DNA of 64,000 nucleotides from Bradyrhizobium sp. NAS80.1 (GTDB taxonomy: Bacteria; Pseudomonadota; Alphaproteobacteria; Rhizobiales; Xanthobacteraceae), in assembly GCF_001908205.1 (NCBI RefSeq), contig NZ_LGHL01000046.1:44816-108815 (forward strand), given 5' to 3'. The notes under the pieces are model-generated. The model ran no database searches, was not told the origin of the DNA, and was given only the letters and a program-made list of their open reading frames with translations. Shown in pieces: positions 7,993 through 16,951 of this stretch (the stretch's first letter is position 1; each line of letters opens with the position of its first letter). Position numbers and translations under genes: made by a program.

Positions 7993-9222
7993 ATGAAACA
8001 AGCTGATTCCTCGGCCCATCTGACCCGCCGCGCCCTGCTCCAATCGACGCTCGGTGCGGCCGCTCTCCTCGCATTCCCGGCGCACGTCCTCGCGTCGCCT
8101 CCGGGCTTCGACGAATGGCGCGAGGGTTTTCGCGCACGCGCTATGGCCAAAGGCATCTCGGCTGCGACCTGGCAGCGTGCGATGGCGCGGGTCGAACCGG
8201 ACATGAGCGTGTTCAAGCAGATGCGCAATCAGCCGGAATTCCACGAGCAGGTCTGGCAGTACATCAACCGCCGCGTCTCGGACTGGCGCATCATCAACGG
8301 CAAGATCGCGCTGAAGAACAACGAGGCGCTGTTCGCGCGTATCGAGCGTGATTTCGGCGTCGAGCGCGGCACGCTGCTGGCGCTCTGGGGCGTGGAGTCC
8401 GCCTACGGCGATCCGCTGGTACAACAGAACCACATGACGCCGGTGTTTTCCTCGCTGGCCGCGCTCGCCTGGAACGAGCCGCGTCGCAAGGCCTATTGGG
8501 AGACCGAGCTGATCAACGCGCTGCGCATCGTTGACAAGGGCTGGAGCACGCCGGAGGAGATGCGGGGATCCTGGGCCGGCGCGATGGGGCATTCGCAATG
8601 GATGCCGGAGGTCTGGCTCAATGTCGGCATCGACTATGACGGCGACGGCAAAGTATCGCCGTTCGGCAAGCCCGACGATGCGCTGGGCTCGACAGCAAAG
8701 TATCTCGTCAACCGCGGTAAGTGGCGCCGCGGCGAGCATTGGGGCTATGAGGTGCGCGCGTCCGGCGACATGAGTGGCAACCGGACATATGCGGCATGGC
8801 AGGCGGCCGGCGTCACCCGCGCCGACGGCCAGCCGTTTCCCCAGCCGAACGCGTCGGCGCAGATGTGGACACCTGTCGCAGGCGGACCGACGTTCCTGCT
8901 GGGGCCGAATTTCTACTCGGTGAAGAGCTACAATCCCTCGATGAATTATGCGCTGGCGATCTGCCATCTTGGCGACCGCTGCCTCGGTGCGCCGCCGTTC
9001 ATCCAGCCATTCCCGGGCTCCGAGCGCGTGCTCACGCTCGCCGAGGTGCAGGAGATGCAGACGCGGCTGACAAAAGCCGGCTTCGACACCGGCGGCACCG
9101 ACGGCCGCGTCGGCAACGACACCATGAAGGCGATCAAGGATTTTCAGCAGCGCGCAGGGATTACGCCCGCGGATGGGTATGGCGGGTTGAAGGTGCTGGC
9201 GAAGCTGCGGCAGGGGTCGTAG
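7993..9222 (+). CDS. Lytic murein transglycosylase (MltB/SltB-like, GH103) with peptidoglycan-binding domain
   Basis: A 409-residue exported muramidase that makes 1,6-anhydromuramoyl ends. A Tat-like twin arginine (TRRALLQSTLG) leads a signal peptide ending near VLAS. The SLT_2 catalytic domain follows, with the probable catalytic Glu in LWGVESAYGDP and the segments GSWAGAMGHSQWMPE and DYDGDGK typical of the family. The C-terminus (from about 340) is a PG_binding_1 domain (EVQEMQTRLTKAGFDTGGTDG). The chosen ATG begins the twin-arginine signal; further upstream the frame is open but shows no homology. Confidence 0.9.
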   Translation: MKQADSSAHLTRRALLQSTLGAAALLAFPAHVLASPPGFDEWREGFRARAMAKGISAATWQRAMARVEPDMSVFKQMRNQPEFHEQVWQYINRRVSDWRIINGKIALKNNEALFARIERDFGVERGTLLALWGVESAYGDPLVQQNHMTPVFSSLAALAWNEPRRKAYWETELINALRIVDKGWSTPEEMRGSWAGAMGHSQWMPEVWLNVGIDYDGDGKVSPFGKPDDALGSTAKYLVNRGKWRRGEHWGYEVRASGDMSGNRTYAAWQAAGVTRADGQPFPQPNASAQMWTPVAGGPTFLLGPNFYSVKSYNPSMNYALAICHLGDRCLGAPPFIQPFPGSERVLTLAEVQEMQTRLTKAGFDTGGTDGRVGNDTMKAIKDFQQRAGITPADGYGGLKVLAKLRQGS

Positions 9223-9233
9223 GTGCAGATCCA

Positions 9234-9887
9234 ATGACCATCACCATCACCGCCTTTGAATGGTCACCGGACGGAGGCAAGGGACTCGCGCGCGATACGC
9301 GCGTTCGCTGGGCGCTTGAAGAAGTCGGCCAACCTTACGAGGTCCGCCTTGTTTCGTTCGGTGCGATGAAGGAGCCCGCGCATCTGGCGCTTCATCCCTT
9401 CGGCCAGATTCCGACCTATGAGGAAGGCGATCTCGTGCTGTTCGAGACGGGAGCGATCGTGCTCCATATCGCCGAGCGTAATGCGGGCCTGCTGCCGGAC
9501 GACGCCAATGCGAGGGCGCGCGCGATCACATGGATGTTTGCTGCGCTCAACACCGTGGAGCCGACGATCCTAGAACTTGCGACCGCCAAACTGCTGGAGG
9601 GCGACAAGCCCTGGACTAGGGAGCGCCTGCCTCTGGTCGTGGACCGTGTCCGCAACCGGCTGCAACAACTTTCCGTGCGTCTCGGCGATGCCGACTGGCT
9701 CGATGGCGCGTTCAGCGCTGGCGACCTGATGATGGTGTCGGTGCTACTCAGGCTGAAAGCTTCGGGCCTTCTGGGCGAATATCCGAACCTCGCTGACTAC
9801 GTCGCCCGCGGCGAAGCGCGGCCCGCTTACAGGCGAGCTTTCGACGCTCAATTGGCCGTGTACACCGGCAAGCCACCCGCCGGCTGA
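9234..9887 (+). CDS. Glutathione S-transferase family protein
   Basis: A 217-residue cytosolic GST-like protein. The N-terminal thioredoxin fold has the cis-proline region HPFGQIPTYEEGD and the GSH-binding FETGAIVLHIAER segment; a helical C-terminal domain follows (DWLDGAFSAGDLMMVSVL). The ATG is 9 bp after the preceding stop, so it may be co-transcribed with the transglycosylase, though function gives no reason. Substrate unknown. Confidence 0.85.
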   Translation: MTITITAFEWSPDGGKGLARDTRVRWALEEVGQPYEVRLVSFGAMKEPAHLALHPFGQIPTYEEGDLVLFETGAIVLHIAERNAGLLPDDANARARAITWMFAALNTVEPTILELATAKLLEGDKPWTRERLPLVVDRVRNRLQQLSVRLGDADWLDGAFSAGDLMMVSVLLRLKASGLLGEYPNLADYVARGEARPAYRRAFDAQLAVYTGKPPAG

Positions 9888-9894
9888 TTGCCGC

Positions 9895-10692
9895 TCAGTG
9901 CCTATACTGCGGCTCCTCCGCATCGAGCTGGCGGCGGACGGCGGCAAGATGCAGACGCGCGGATTCGGAATCGCCCTCGCGCATCTGCCGGTAGGTTTCG
10001 GCGGCAATCGCGGCATCGACGGGGAGCACTTTCCGTCCTGTCGACATCGCCAGCACCTGCACCTCGGCAGCGCGTTCGAGGTAGTAGAGATCGTCCCAGG
10101 CCTCCGCGATGGTCGGGGCCAGCACCATCACGCCGTGATGCTTCATGAAGACGATGTCGGCATCACCCACAGCCGATGCGATCCGGGCGCCTTCGCGGCT
10201 ATCCAGCGCGAGGCCGTTGTAGTCGCGATCGACCGCCGTGCGGCCGTAGAATTTCAGTGCGGTCTGGCCGGCCCAGATCAGGGGATCGCCCTCCGTCATC
10301 GACAGCGCCGTGGCATAGGGCATGTGGGTGTGGAAGGCGACCTTCGCGCGCGGCAGGCGCTTGTGCATCTCGGCATGGATGTAGAACGCGGTCGCCTCTG
10401 GCACGCCCTCGCCGTCGAGCACATTGCCGTGGAAATCGCAGATCAGGAGTTTTGACGCGGTCAGCTCGCGGAAGGCGTAGCCATAGGGATTGACCAGGAA
10501 GAGATCGTCATGGCCGGGCACCACGGCCGAGAAGTGGTTGCAGATGCCTTCCTCGAAACCGTTGCGCGCGGCCATGCGGAAACAGGCGGCGAGGTCCTCG
10601 CGCGCCGCGCGGATCGCATCGGTCGCAAGGTCCGGCCGGTTCGAGCGGAACGGCCCCGGTGTGGATGACGAAGAGTGAAGGCTGTGCGCCAT
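9895..10692 (-). CDS. Class II aldolase/adducin-family protein
   Basis: A 265-residue zinc-dependent aldolase-fold protein (FucA/AraD superfamily). Signature regions are GICNHFSAVVPG, the metal-binding HTHMPYATALS and FMKHHGVMVLAP. Members without a sugar-specific context cleave or epimerise phosphorylated sugars or act on small hydroxy acids; the substrate is open. The start is ATG (MAHSLHSS). It is preceded by an SDR in the same direction 108 bp away. Confidence 0.85.
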   Translation of the reverse strand: MAHSLHSSSSTPGPFRSNRPDLATDAIRAAREDLAACFRMAARNGFEEGICNHFSAVVPGHDDLFLVNPYGYAFRELTASKLLICDFHGNVLDGEGVPEATAFYIHAEMHKRLPRAKVAFHTHMPYATALSMTEGDPLIWAGQTALKFYGRTAVDRDYNGLALDSREGARIASAVGDADIVFMKHHGVMVLAPTIAEAWDDLYYLERAAEVQVLAMSTGRKVLPVDAAIAAETYRQMREGDSESARLHLAAVRRQLDAEEPQYRH

Positions 10693-10800
10693 AGCGAAGG
10701 AAACCCCTGTCGGTCGGAAGCTCCTCGCGTTGTACAGGGGCGACGCTCGCGCGTCAGCCCCTGCGGGCGCCACCCTGCCCTTCGCGCCTTGCGCGGCGGC

Positions 10801-11610
10801 CTATTGCCGTCGCGGCGCGCCGCCGGCATTGATGCCGCCGTCAATGACAAGCTCGCTGCCAGTGACGTAACGAGAGGCATCGGAGGCCAGATACAATACG
10901 CCAGAGGCAATCTCCGCAGCCTGGCCGGCGCGGCCGAGCGGTGCGACAAGTCGGGCGCGTTCCTCGGGATCGATCGGTGCGTTCTGGCCAGCGCCAGTCG
11001 CACCGGTCGGGATCTTGCCCCAAATCGGCGTATCGATGATGCCGGGATGAACGGAGTTAACGCGGATGCCGTCGCCGGCCGCCGCACACTCCATTGCGAT
11101 CGATTTGGCAAACAGCCGCACACCGCCCTTGGTCGCCGAATAGGCCGACAGCCCTGGCGCACCGCGCAGGCCCGCGAGCGAGGACATCATGACGATCGAG
11201 CCTCCGCCGGTCTTGCGCATCAAGGGCAGGCAATGCTTCACCGAGAGGAAGACGCCGTCGAGATTGATCGCGTTCTGCCTGCGCCAGTCATCAAGCGTCA
11301 TGTCGACAATCGATGGCACTGAAATGCCGATGCCGGCGTTGGAGACCATAATGTCGAGCCGGCCATAGCGCTTTGCGATTTCGGCAACGATCTCGATCCA
11401 GCGCTCCTCGCTGGTGACGTCCTGCTCAAGGAAGATCGCCTTGCCGCCGGCCTTGGTGACGCGCTTGGCGAGCTCGGGGCCTCGCAATTCATCGATGTCG
11501 GTCGCAATGACGGTGGCGCCCTCGCGCGCGAACAGCTCGACGATCGCCTCGCCAATGCCCGAGGCACCGCCCGTTACCAGCGCGACCTTGCCTTCAACCT
11601 GCCCTGCCAT
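10801..11610 (-). CDS. SDR-family oxidoreductase
   Basis: A 269-residue classical short-chain dehydrogenase. The TGGASGIG cofactor motif is near residue 13, NAG sits in SNAGIGIS, and the catalytic Ser and YxxxK are in SSLAGLRGAPGLSAYSATKGG. ATD following beta-2 suggests NAD(H) preference. GGGAG about 6 bases upstream supports the MAGQ start. Probable sugar or alcohol dehydrogenase working with the adjacent aldolase; this is inference only. Confidence 0.88.
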   Translation of the reverse strand: MAGQVEGKVALVTGGASGIGEAIVELFAREGATVIATDIDELRGPELAKRVTKAGGKAIFLEQDVTSEERWIEIVAEIAKRYGRLDIMVSNAGIGISVPSIVDMTLDDWRRQNAINLDGVFLSVKHCLPLMRKTGGGSIVMMSSLAGLRGAPGLSAYSATKGGVRLFAKSIAMECAAAGDGIRVNSVHPGIIDTPIWGKIPTGATGAGQNAPIDPEERARLVAPLGRAGQAAEIASGVLYLASDASRYVTGSELVIDGGINAGGAPRRQ

Positions 11611-11652
11611 GTTCACTCCCATTTTTTGTTGTTTGAGCGATCTATTTTTTGC

Positions 11653-11715
11653 GCATGATCGTGTCGGAGAACCGCTTCGCACTTTGCGCTAGCGCGGCCC
11701 TTCGGGTCCGGATCG
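11653..11715. repeat. Dispersed GCATGATC...GGATC intergenic repeat
   Basis: The segment GCATGATCGTGTCGGAGAAC, then CGCTTCGCACTTTGCGCTAG, then CGCGGCCCTTCGGGTCCGGATC is very like an intergenic repeat I remember from many Rhizobiales genomes (GCATGATC..CCGCTTC.CACTTTGCG...GGATCATGC). The copy occupies the gap between recJ and the SDR. Recognised from memory, not searched. Confidence 0.5.
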
Positions 11716-11719
11716 TTCG

Positions 11720-13561
11720 CTATCTAATCACGGATGGCCCCTGGTCCGGTAGCGCGACATCGATGACGCGGAATTGCACGCGTTCGGCGCCCTGGTAGCG
11801 ATCGACCGACAATGATCCCGCGACATGCAGTTGCTGGCCACGATTGGCGAGGAGCGCATTGCCGAGCTTCTGGCCGACCGATCGGAACGCGATGCCGTTG
11901 ACGATCGCGCCGTCGCCGGACTTGAACCGTAGCCGCAGATGCGCCTGACCGACCTCGTCGGCATAGACGAGCTGGTGTGCCGGCAGCGCCAGCACCGGCT
12001 CCGGATTGCCGCTGCCGAAGGGACCGGCGCGGTTGAGCGTATTTGCAAGCTCCGTCGTCACTGCGCGCGCGGAGATCGCCCCGTCGATAGAGAGCTCGTT
12101 GACGTGGCGCGCCTCGGCGACATCGCGCGCCAGCGCATTTTCGAGATAGGCGCGAAATTCGGCGAGCTTCTCTTTTCTCAGCGTCACGCCCGCGGCCATC
12201 GCGTGGCCACCGCCCTTCAGCAAAATGCCGTCGGCGACCGCCTGCCGCACCGCCCTGCCGAGATCGACGCCGGCGATCGAACGGCCCGAGCCGGTGCCTA
12301 TGCCGCCAGGCTCGAGCGCGATGGCGAAGGCGGGGCGCGAAAATTTCTCCTTCAGGCGGGACGCGACGAGGCCGACCACACCGGGATGCCATCCTTCGGA
12401 GGCCGTGACGATCACGCCGAGCTTGTCCTCGAGCCCGATCGAGGCCAGCGCCTCGGCCTCGGCCTGGGCTTCCGCCGCCTGCTCGATGACGCGGCGCTCG
12501 CTGTTGAGCCGGTCGAGCTCCGCGGCGATCCGCGCGGCCTCGACGCTGTCGCCTTCGAGCAGCAGCCGCACGCCGAGATCAGCGCGGCCGATGCGGCCGC
12601 CAGCATTGACGCGTGGCCCGAGCATGAAGCCGAGATGCCAAGCCTCCGGCGGACCGTTGAGCCGGGCCACATCCATCAGCGCGGTGTGGCCGACATGGTC
12701 GCGCCGCCGCATCGCAATCAGGCCCTTGGCGACGAAAGCGCGGTTTAGACCGATCAGCGGCGCGACATCCGCAACCGTGCCTAGCGCGACGTGATGCAAC
12801 ATGCCGAGCAGATCGGGCTCGGGCATCTCGCTGCTCCAGAAGCCGCGCTGGCGCAGCTCGCGATTCACGGCGACCAGCGTGACCAGCACGAGACCGACAG
12901 CGGCGAGATGGCCGAGGCCGGAAAGATCGTCGAGCCGGTTCGGATTTACTAGTGCGTCGACCTCAGGCAGCTCTGTGCCGGCCTGATGATGGTCGATCAC
13001 GACGACGGACATGCCAAGCCGTTTCGCCTCGGCGAGCGGCTCGATGCTGGTGGTGCCGCAATCGACAGTGACCAGCAGCGTGGCGCCCTTTGCCGCCAGC
13101 CCACGAACCGCTTCGACGTTGGGGCCGTAGCCCTCAAAAATCCGGTCGGGAATGTGGATCAACGGATCGAGCCCGCAATGGCGCAGGTGCCAGGCGAGCA
13201 GCGCCGCGGAAGTCGCGCCGTCGACATCATAGTCACCGAAAATCGCGACCTTCTCGCCCTTCTCCGCGGCGTCCGCGATCCGCTTGGCGGCCGCTTCCAT
13301 CTCCGTCACCGTGAAAGGATCCGGCAGGAGTTTTCGGATGGTCGGATCGAGGAAGTCGGCGACCGCGTCGATGTCGACGCCACGGCCAGCCAGCACCCGC
13401 GCCAGCAGCTCCGGCGATTGGTGCTGCTGCACGATGGCAAGCGCCTTGGCCGCCCCGCGCGCATCCAGCCGGTCGCGCCAGAGCTTGTCGGTGAGCGAGC
13501 GCGCCACGCCCAGGAACGCCTGGGGCATTTCGACGGGCAAGGCGGTGGCGGGCGGCGTCAT
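11720..13561 (-). CDS. recJ: Single-stranded-DNA-specific exonuclease RecJ
   Basis: A 613-residue 5'-3' ssDNA exonuclease of RecFOR recombination and mismatch repair. DHH phosphoesterase motifs are all visible: DYDVDG (110-115), TVDCGTTS, VVVIDHHQ (DHH 190-192), the VGLVLVTL region, and the DHHA1 motif GKGSGRS-like GIGTGSGRS with KGGGHAMAAG. The C-terminal OB domain ends with VQFRVIDV. The ATG giving MTPPATALP matches usual family length (570-615); the upstream frame is open but unrelated. Confidence 0.95.
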   Translation of the reverse strand: MTPPATALPVEMPQAFLGVARSLTDKLWRDRLDARGAAKALAIVQQHQSPELLARVLAGRGVDIDAVADFLDPTIRKLLPDPFTVTEMEAAAKRIADAAEKGEKVAIFGDYDVDGATSAALLAWHLRHCGLDPLIHIPDRIFEGYGPNVEAVRGLAAKGATLLVTVDCGTTSIEPLAEAKRLGMSVVVIDHHQAGTELPEVDALVNPNRLDDLSGLGHLAAVGLVLVTLVAVNRELRQRGFWSSEMPEPDLLGMLHHVALGTVADVAPLIGLNRAFVAKGLIAMRRRDHVGHTALMDVARLNGPPEAWHLGFMLGPRVNAGGRIGRADLGVRLLLEGDSVEAARIAAELDRLNSERRVIEQAAEAQAEAEALASIGLEDKLGVIVTASEGWHPGVVGLVASRLKEKFSRPAFAIALEPGGIGTGSGRSIAGVDLGRAVRQAVADGILLKGGGHAMAAGVTLRKEKLAEFRAYLENALARDVAEARHVNELSIDGAISARAVTTELANTLNRAGPFGSGNPEPVLALPAHQLVYADEVGQAHLRLRFKSGDGAIVNGIAFRSVGQKLGNALLANRGQQLHVAGSLSVDRYQGAERVQFRVIDVALPDQGPSVIR

Positions 13562-14330
13562 GAGGCGAGACTGGTTTGAGGAACCCGGAGGCCCGACACA
13601 GCGCGTAGCGGCGATCGGCATGGCAATGACGATTGACCCGGAATCCCCCGGACTTTGCAACGTCCGCGCTGCACAAAGCAGTGGATGGCTGCTCCACTGC
13701 ACTAACTGGCTACCATTTAGGCATTCCGCAAAGCAGCGAATCAAACGGGCGTTGGGCGGAACCTTCACGACCAGACGCGCGCCGTTCATCGCCTTCCATA
13801 CGCCCCCGGGCCACGAGACCATTCGGTGGTCTGGGCTGGTGCGAGGTGCTCGTCTGCGGGGCGTCAGGCTGTAAAACAAAAATCTGAAAAACAACCCCAT
13901 GCAAAGTAACCGGAGGCGCCGGCATGGTAGGTTGCGCTCCCGCTAAAGCGTTTGACACGTCGGGCAAAACACCGGCAACCTGCGATGGTTGCGTGGTCGG
14001 CCCACCTGACCGTTGGCGGTCGCGTGGTGGCGGGCGTATTTTGAAGAGCACCTCCGTCGGGCAAGACCCAGCCTATTGCTACCCTCCCTGTGCAAATTGA
14101 CAAAGAACGATCTGTGGCAAACAGGCGAGCGTCACGGACACAGGGGATCGATCCCTGACCGTTTGTTGTCGCATTGCGACGAAATGTCTTGAGCAGGTTC
14201 CGGCAACGCAAGCCGGTTTCAGGCAAGAGCTTGCCGCATTGCTCCTGTAAAACGCGGCTGACATCAGGAGAGCGCGGGCACCATCTGGCCTTGGTCATCT
14301 GACGCTCGCAAAATGCCGAGGGCACATGCC
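13562..14330. other. 769-bp gap without a recognisable gene
   Basis: No frame here shows a domain or good start. It holds a perfect 8-bp hairpin (GCAGTGGA at 13678-13685 with TCCACTGC at 13693-13700). Around 13868-14010 come stretches (AAAACAAAAATCTGAAAAAC and TTTGACACGTCGGGCAAAAC) that resemble decayed dispersed intergenic repeats I recall from Bradyrhizobium. No tRNA fold was found. Probably accumulated repeat debris plus the recJ promoter. Confidence 0.4.
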
Positions 14331-15074
14331 ATGAAGATTGTCGTGATCGGTGGGACCGGATTGATTGGATCCAAGCTCGTGGCGAAGCTCATGCAATCCG
14401 GCCACGAGGCCGTGGCAGCTTCGCCGAAATCAGGCGTGAACGCCGTGACCGGGGAGGGCCTCGCTGCTGCGCTGGCGGGTGCGGATGTTGTCGTCGACGT
14501 TGCCAACGCGCCGTCCTGGGAGCCAGCCGCAGTGCTCGACTTCTTCCAACGTTCGAGCACAAATCTCGTCGCGACGGAGGGCGCAGCGGGCGTGAAGCAT
14601 CATGTGGCACTGTCGATCGTGGGGACCGAACGGTCGCCCGACAACGCCTATTTTCGTGCCAAGCTCGCTCAGGAGACCATCATCAAATCCTCTTCGGTCC
14701 CCTATTCGATCGTGCGCGCCACCCAGTTCTTCGAATTCCTTGGTGCCATTGCTGAAACGGGTGCGATCGGCGGAAAGATTGTTGTTCCGTCGGCGCTGTT
14801 TCAGCCGATCGCAGCCGACGACGTGGTTGATCGCCTGGCTGAGGTCGCAACGGGCCAGCCGCTCAACGGCACGATCGATATCGCGGGGCCTGAGAAGGCT
14901 CCGTTCAATGAGTTCATCGCACGCCGCCTGAAGGCGTCCGGCGACACGCGTACGGTGGTGGGAGATCCAACCGCGCCGTATTACGGCGGCCCCATCGACG
15001 ACAAATCGCTGAACCCGCTCGGCGAGGCGCGGCTCGGGAAGACGTCGCTCGCAGCATGGCTCGCGAGTCTCTGA
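14331..15074 (+). CDS. NmrA-like/atypical SDR NAD(P)-binding protein
   Basis: A 247-residue Rossmann protein: KIVVIGGTGLIGSKL is the glycine-rich NAD(P) motif (GGTGLIG). No YxxxK is obvious; the segment SIVRATQFFEFLGAI is typical of NmrA-type atypical SDRs, which act as redox sensors or reductases. The inner ATG has GAGGG about 8 bases upstream and is preferred to an ATG 18 bases earlier. It is followed 50 bp later by an exported cupin gene on the same strand, a likely operon. Confidence 0.8.
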   Translation: MKIVVIGGTGLIGSKLVAKLMQSGHEAVAASPKSGVNAVTGEGLAAALAGADVVVDVANAPSWEPAAVLDFFQRSSTNLVATEGAAGVKHHVALSIVGTERSPDNAYFRAKLAQETIIKSSSVPYSIVRATQFFEFLGAIAETGAIGGKIVVPSALFQPIAADDVVDRLAEVATGQPLNGTIDIAGPEKAPFNEFIARRLKASGDTRTVVGDPTAPYYGGPIDDKSLNPLGEARLGKTSLAAWLASL

Positions 15075-15124
15075 GGACCCGTCAGTCCCGCAATCACGAC
15101 AACCACGGCGATGAAGGAAACCAC

Positions 15125-15541
15125 ATGCGCAGATTGCTGATCGCAACGGCGGTTTATGCCGCATCTTTCCTGACGGCCCACGCAGCTGAGACGGCAGCAC
15201 CATTGGCCAAGGTGACGGTCGTGTTCGACCAGGCGCTGCCGAACGTCCCGGGCAAAAGCATGAAGGGCGTGCTGGTCGAGTATGGTCCCGGAGGCTCCTC
15301 ACCGGCCCACATCCACGCGCCCTCCGCCTTCATATACGCCACGGTCCTGGAAGGAGCGATCCGCAGTCAGGTCAATGACGGTCCTGCCAAGGTCTTTCAC
15401 AAGGGAGAGAACTTCTTTGAAAAGCCCGGCGACCGCCATGCTGTCAGCGCCAATGCCAGCGATACCGAGTCCGCGAAGCTGCTTGCCGTCTTCGTCGTGG
15501 ATACAGCCGACAAGGAGCTGACGACGCCTATCGTGAAGTAG
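15125..15541 (+). CDS. Exported cupin-domain protein
   Basis: A 138-residue protein with a signal peptide (MRRLLIATAVYAASFLTAHA) and one cupin. The metal-site region GPGGSSPAHIHAPS and the second motif KPGDRHAVSAN parallel the cupin at 5897-6400 (shared NVPGK, EGAIRSQ/KGEIRSQ, NAS.TE, AVFV). The two genes are paralogues with different partners. Probably periplasmic; ligand unknown. Confidence 0.75.
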   Translation: MRRLLIATAVYAASFLTAHAAETAAPLAKVTVVFDQALPNVPGKSMKGVLVEYGPGGSSPAHIHAPSAFIYATVLEGAIRSQVNDGPAKVFHKGENFFEKPGDRHAVSANASDTESAKLLAVFVVDTADKELTTPIVK

Positions 15542-15583
15542 CCCCGGATCAACAGCCCGCGTTGCAGGATCGAGACGCTCGCA

Positions 15584-16635
15584 TCAACCAGAGCCCTCCA
15601 CGAACGCGACCGGCGTACCTTTCGAGACGCTGCTAGCTACACGCTCCGCATCCCAATTGGTGAGACGCACGCAGCCGTGTGATTGCGCCTTTGAGATCTT
15701 GTCCGGCGAAGGCGTGCCGTGAATGCCGTAGCCTTCGGCGGACAGGTTGATCCAAACGACGCCAACCGGATTGTTGGGACCGGGCTTGATCGTGAAGGGC
15801 TTGCGCGTATGGACGCCCTTGAAATGATAAGCGGGATTGTAGCGGTAGGTCGGATTCCGGCTGATCTCCGTGACCTTCAGCGTGCCCGAGGGTGACGGCT
15901 TCTCTTCGCTTCCCACGGTCGCCGGATAGAATCCGATCAGTGAATTTGATTTGTCGAACAGCTTCACGGTCTGCCTGTTCTTGTCGATCTCGACCCTGGC
16001 GGCCTTTCCGGGCGCACCGCCGGCGGCATCGACCACGACGATGGTGTCGCCAGCGCGATCGAAATGACGGCCCGGGTTGAGCGCCGCCAGCAGTTGCTCG
16101 CTCATGTGAAACTTCTCGGCTAACGCTTCGCGCGGGCTGGTGTAGCCAAGCTTCGGGATGTTCTTCATGTCCTCCATCTTCGACGGAAGCTTGTGCAGGA
16201 ACGGGCCTGCGACGTCCTTGTCGGTGATGGTGTAGGTCGCCGTCAGCGGCCTGTCGTCCGCCTGCAGCGCCTTCCAGACGTCCTCCGTCAATTCATCCGA
16301 GCTCGGCAACTGCCGCGCTTCCGCATAAGCGCGAAGCGCCTTCCTGGCGTTCTCTCCGAACTTGCCGTCGATCTCGCCCGGCGAGAAGTGCGCTCTGTCC
16401 AGCAGAACTTGCAGGCGCACCCCAGCCGGGGTCGGCTTCTCGTTCGAGAGGGTCTTCTTCGATGGCTGGGCGGAACCGACCGCGGCCGCCTCCATCCCGG
16501 CTGCGAACGCCGGCACGGCCGCCAGGGCGAAGGCCAAGGCCAACGTCAGGACCAGGCAAATGCTGGTGAACTGCCGGGCACGAGCAACGGACCCGGCGGT
16601 CTTCACCGCCGCTCGCAGCGAATCCTCGTCGACCA
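15584..16635 (-). CDS. L,D-transpeptidase (YkuD) with peptidoglycan-binding domain
   Basis: Exported enzyme forming 3-3 cross-links or anchoring proteins to peptidoglycan. A hydrophobic signal (LVLTLALAFALAAVPAFA) is followed by a PG_binding-like segment (LQVLLDRAHFSPGEIDG), a linker, and a C-terminal YkuD domain with the catalytic signature HGTPSPDKISKAQSHGCVRLTN (given as HGTP...SHGCVRLTN, Cys nucleophile). I chose the ATG giving MVDEDS because GGAG lies 8-10 bases upstream; an ATG 31 bases earlier (MNVSPRR) has no ribosome site but cannot be excluded. Convergent with the cupin gene. Confidence 0.88.
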
Positions 16636-16883
16636 TATTCCGGCTCCGACGTGGAGACACATTCATCGAGATGGCAACTCGGCTCGACGGCGGAAGTTTC
16701 TAGTTTTTCCCGGAACGGCCAAGGCTTCAGCGGCCAGGGCTTCAAACGTGTGAGGGATAGCGGGTGCAGATGACGTGATAGCGGCCAAATCAGATCACGG
16801 CTACGCATGCGCCGGGCCTATCGGGCACCCTATCCGCCGGACGTGGCAAAGCCGGGGTGTTCCTCTCCTGCCGGAAGCAACCG

Positions 16884-16897
16884 TTGAGCTAGATCAA
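16884..16897 (+). promoter_or_regulatory. FixK/FNR-type anaerobox upstream of the Ca2+/H+ antiporter
   Basis: TTGAGCTAGATCAA matches TTGA-N6-TCAA exactly. Its centre is about 61 bp before the antiporter ATG. With activation from -40.5 this gives a leader of about 20 nt that just includes the GAGGA ribosome site. Rhizobial FixK2 boxes follow TTG(A/C)-N6-(T/G)CAA. Confidence 0.65.
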
Positions 16898-16951
16898 CCT
16901 TCGCTCCCTGCCCTCACGGCAGCCTCGACGCATTCCCGCAGAGGACGGCGC

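Noticed and set aside
7720..9234. 504-residue minus-strand frame opposite the lytic transglycosylase
   Set aside because: Low-complexity His/Arg/Leu composition typical of shadow frames; the plus strand has the conserved catalytic domain.
13710..14051. 113-residue minus-strand frame in the recJ upstream gap
   Set aside because: No signal, domain or ribosome site; composition is proline/arginine-rich and looks like repeat-derived sequence.
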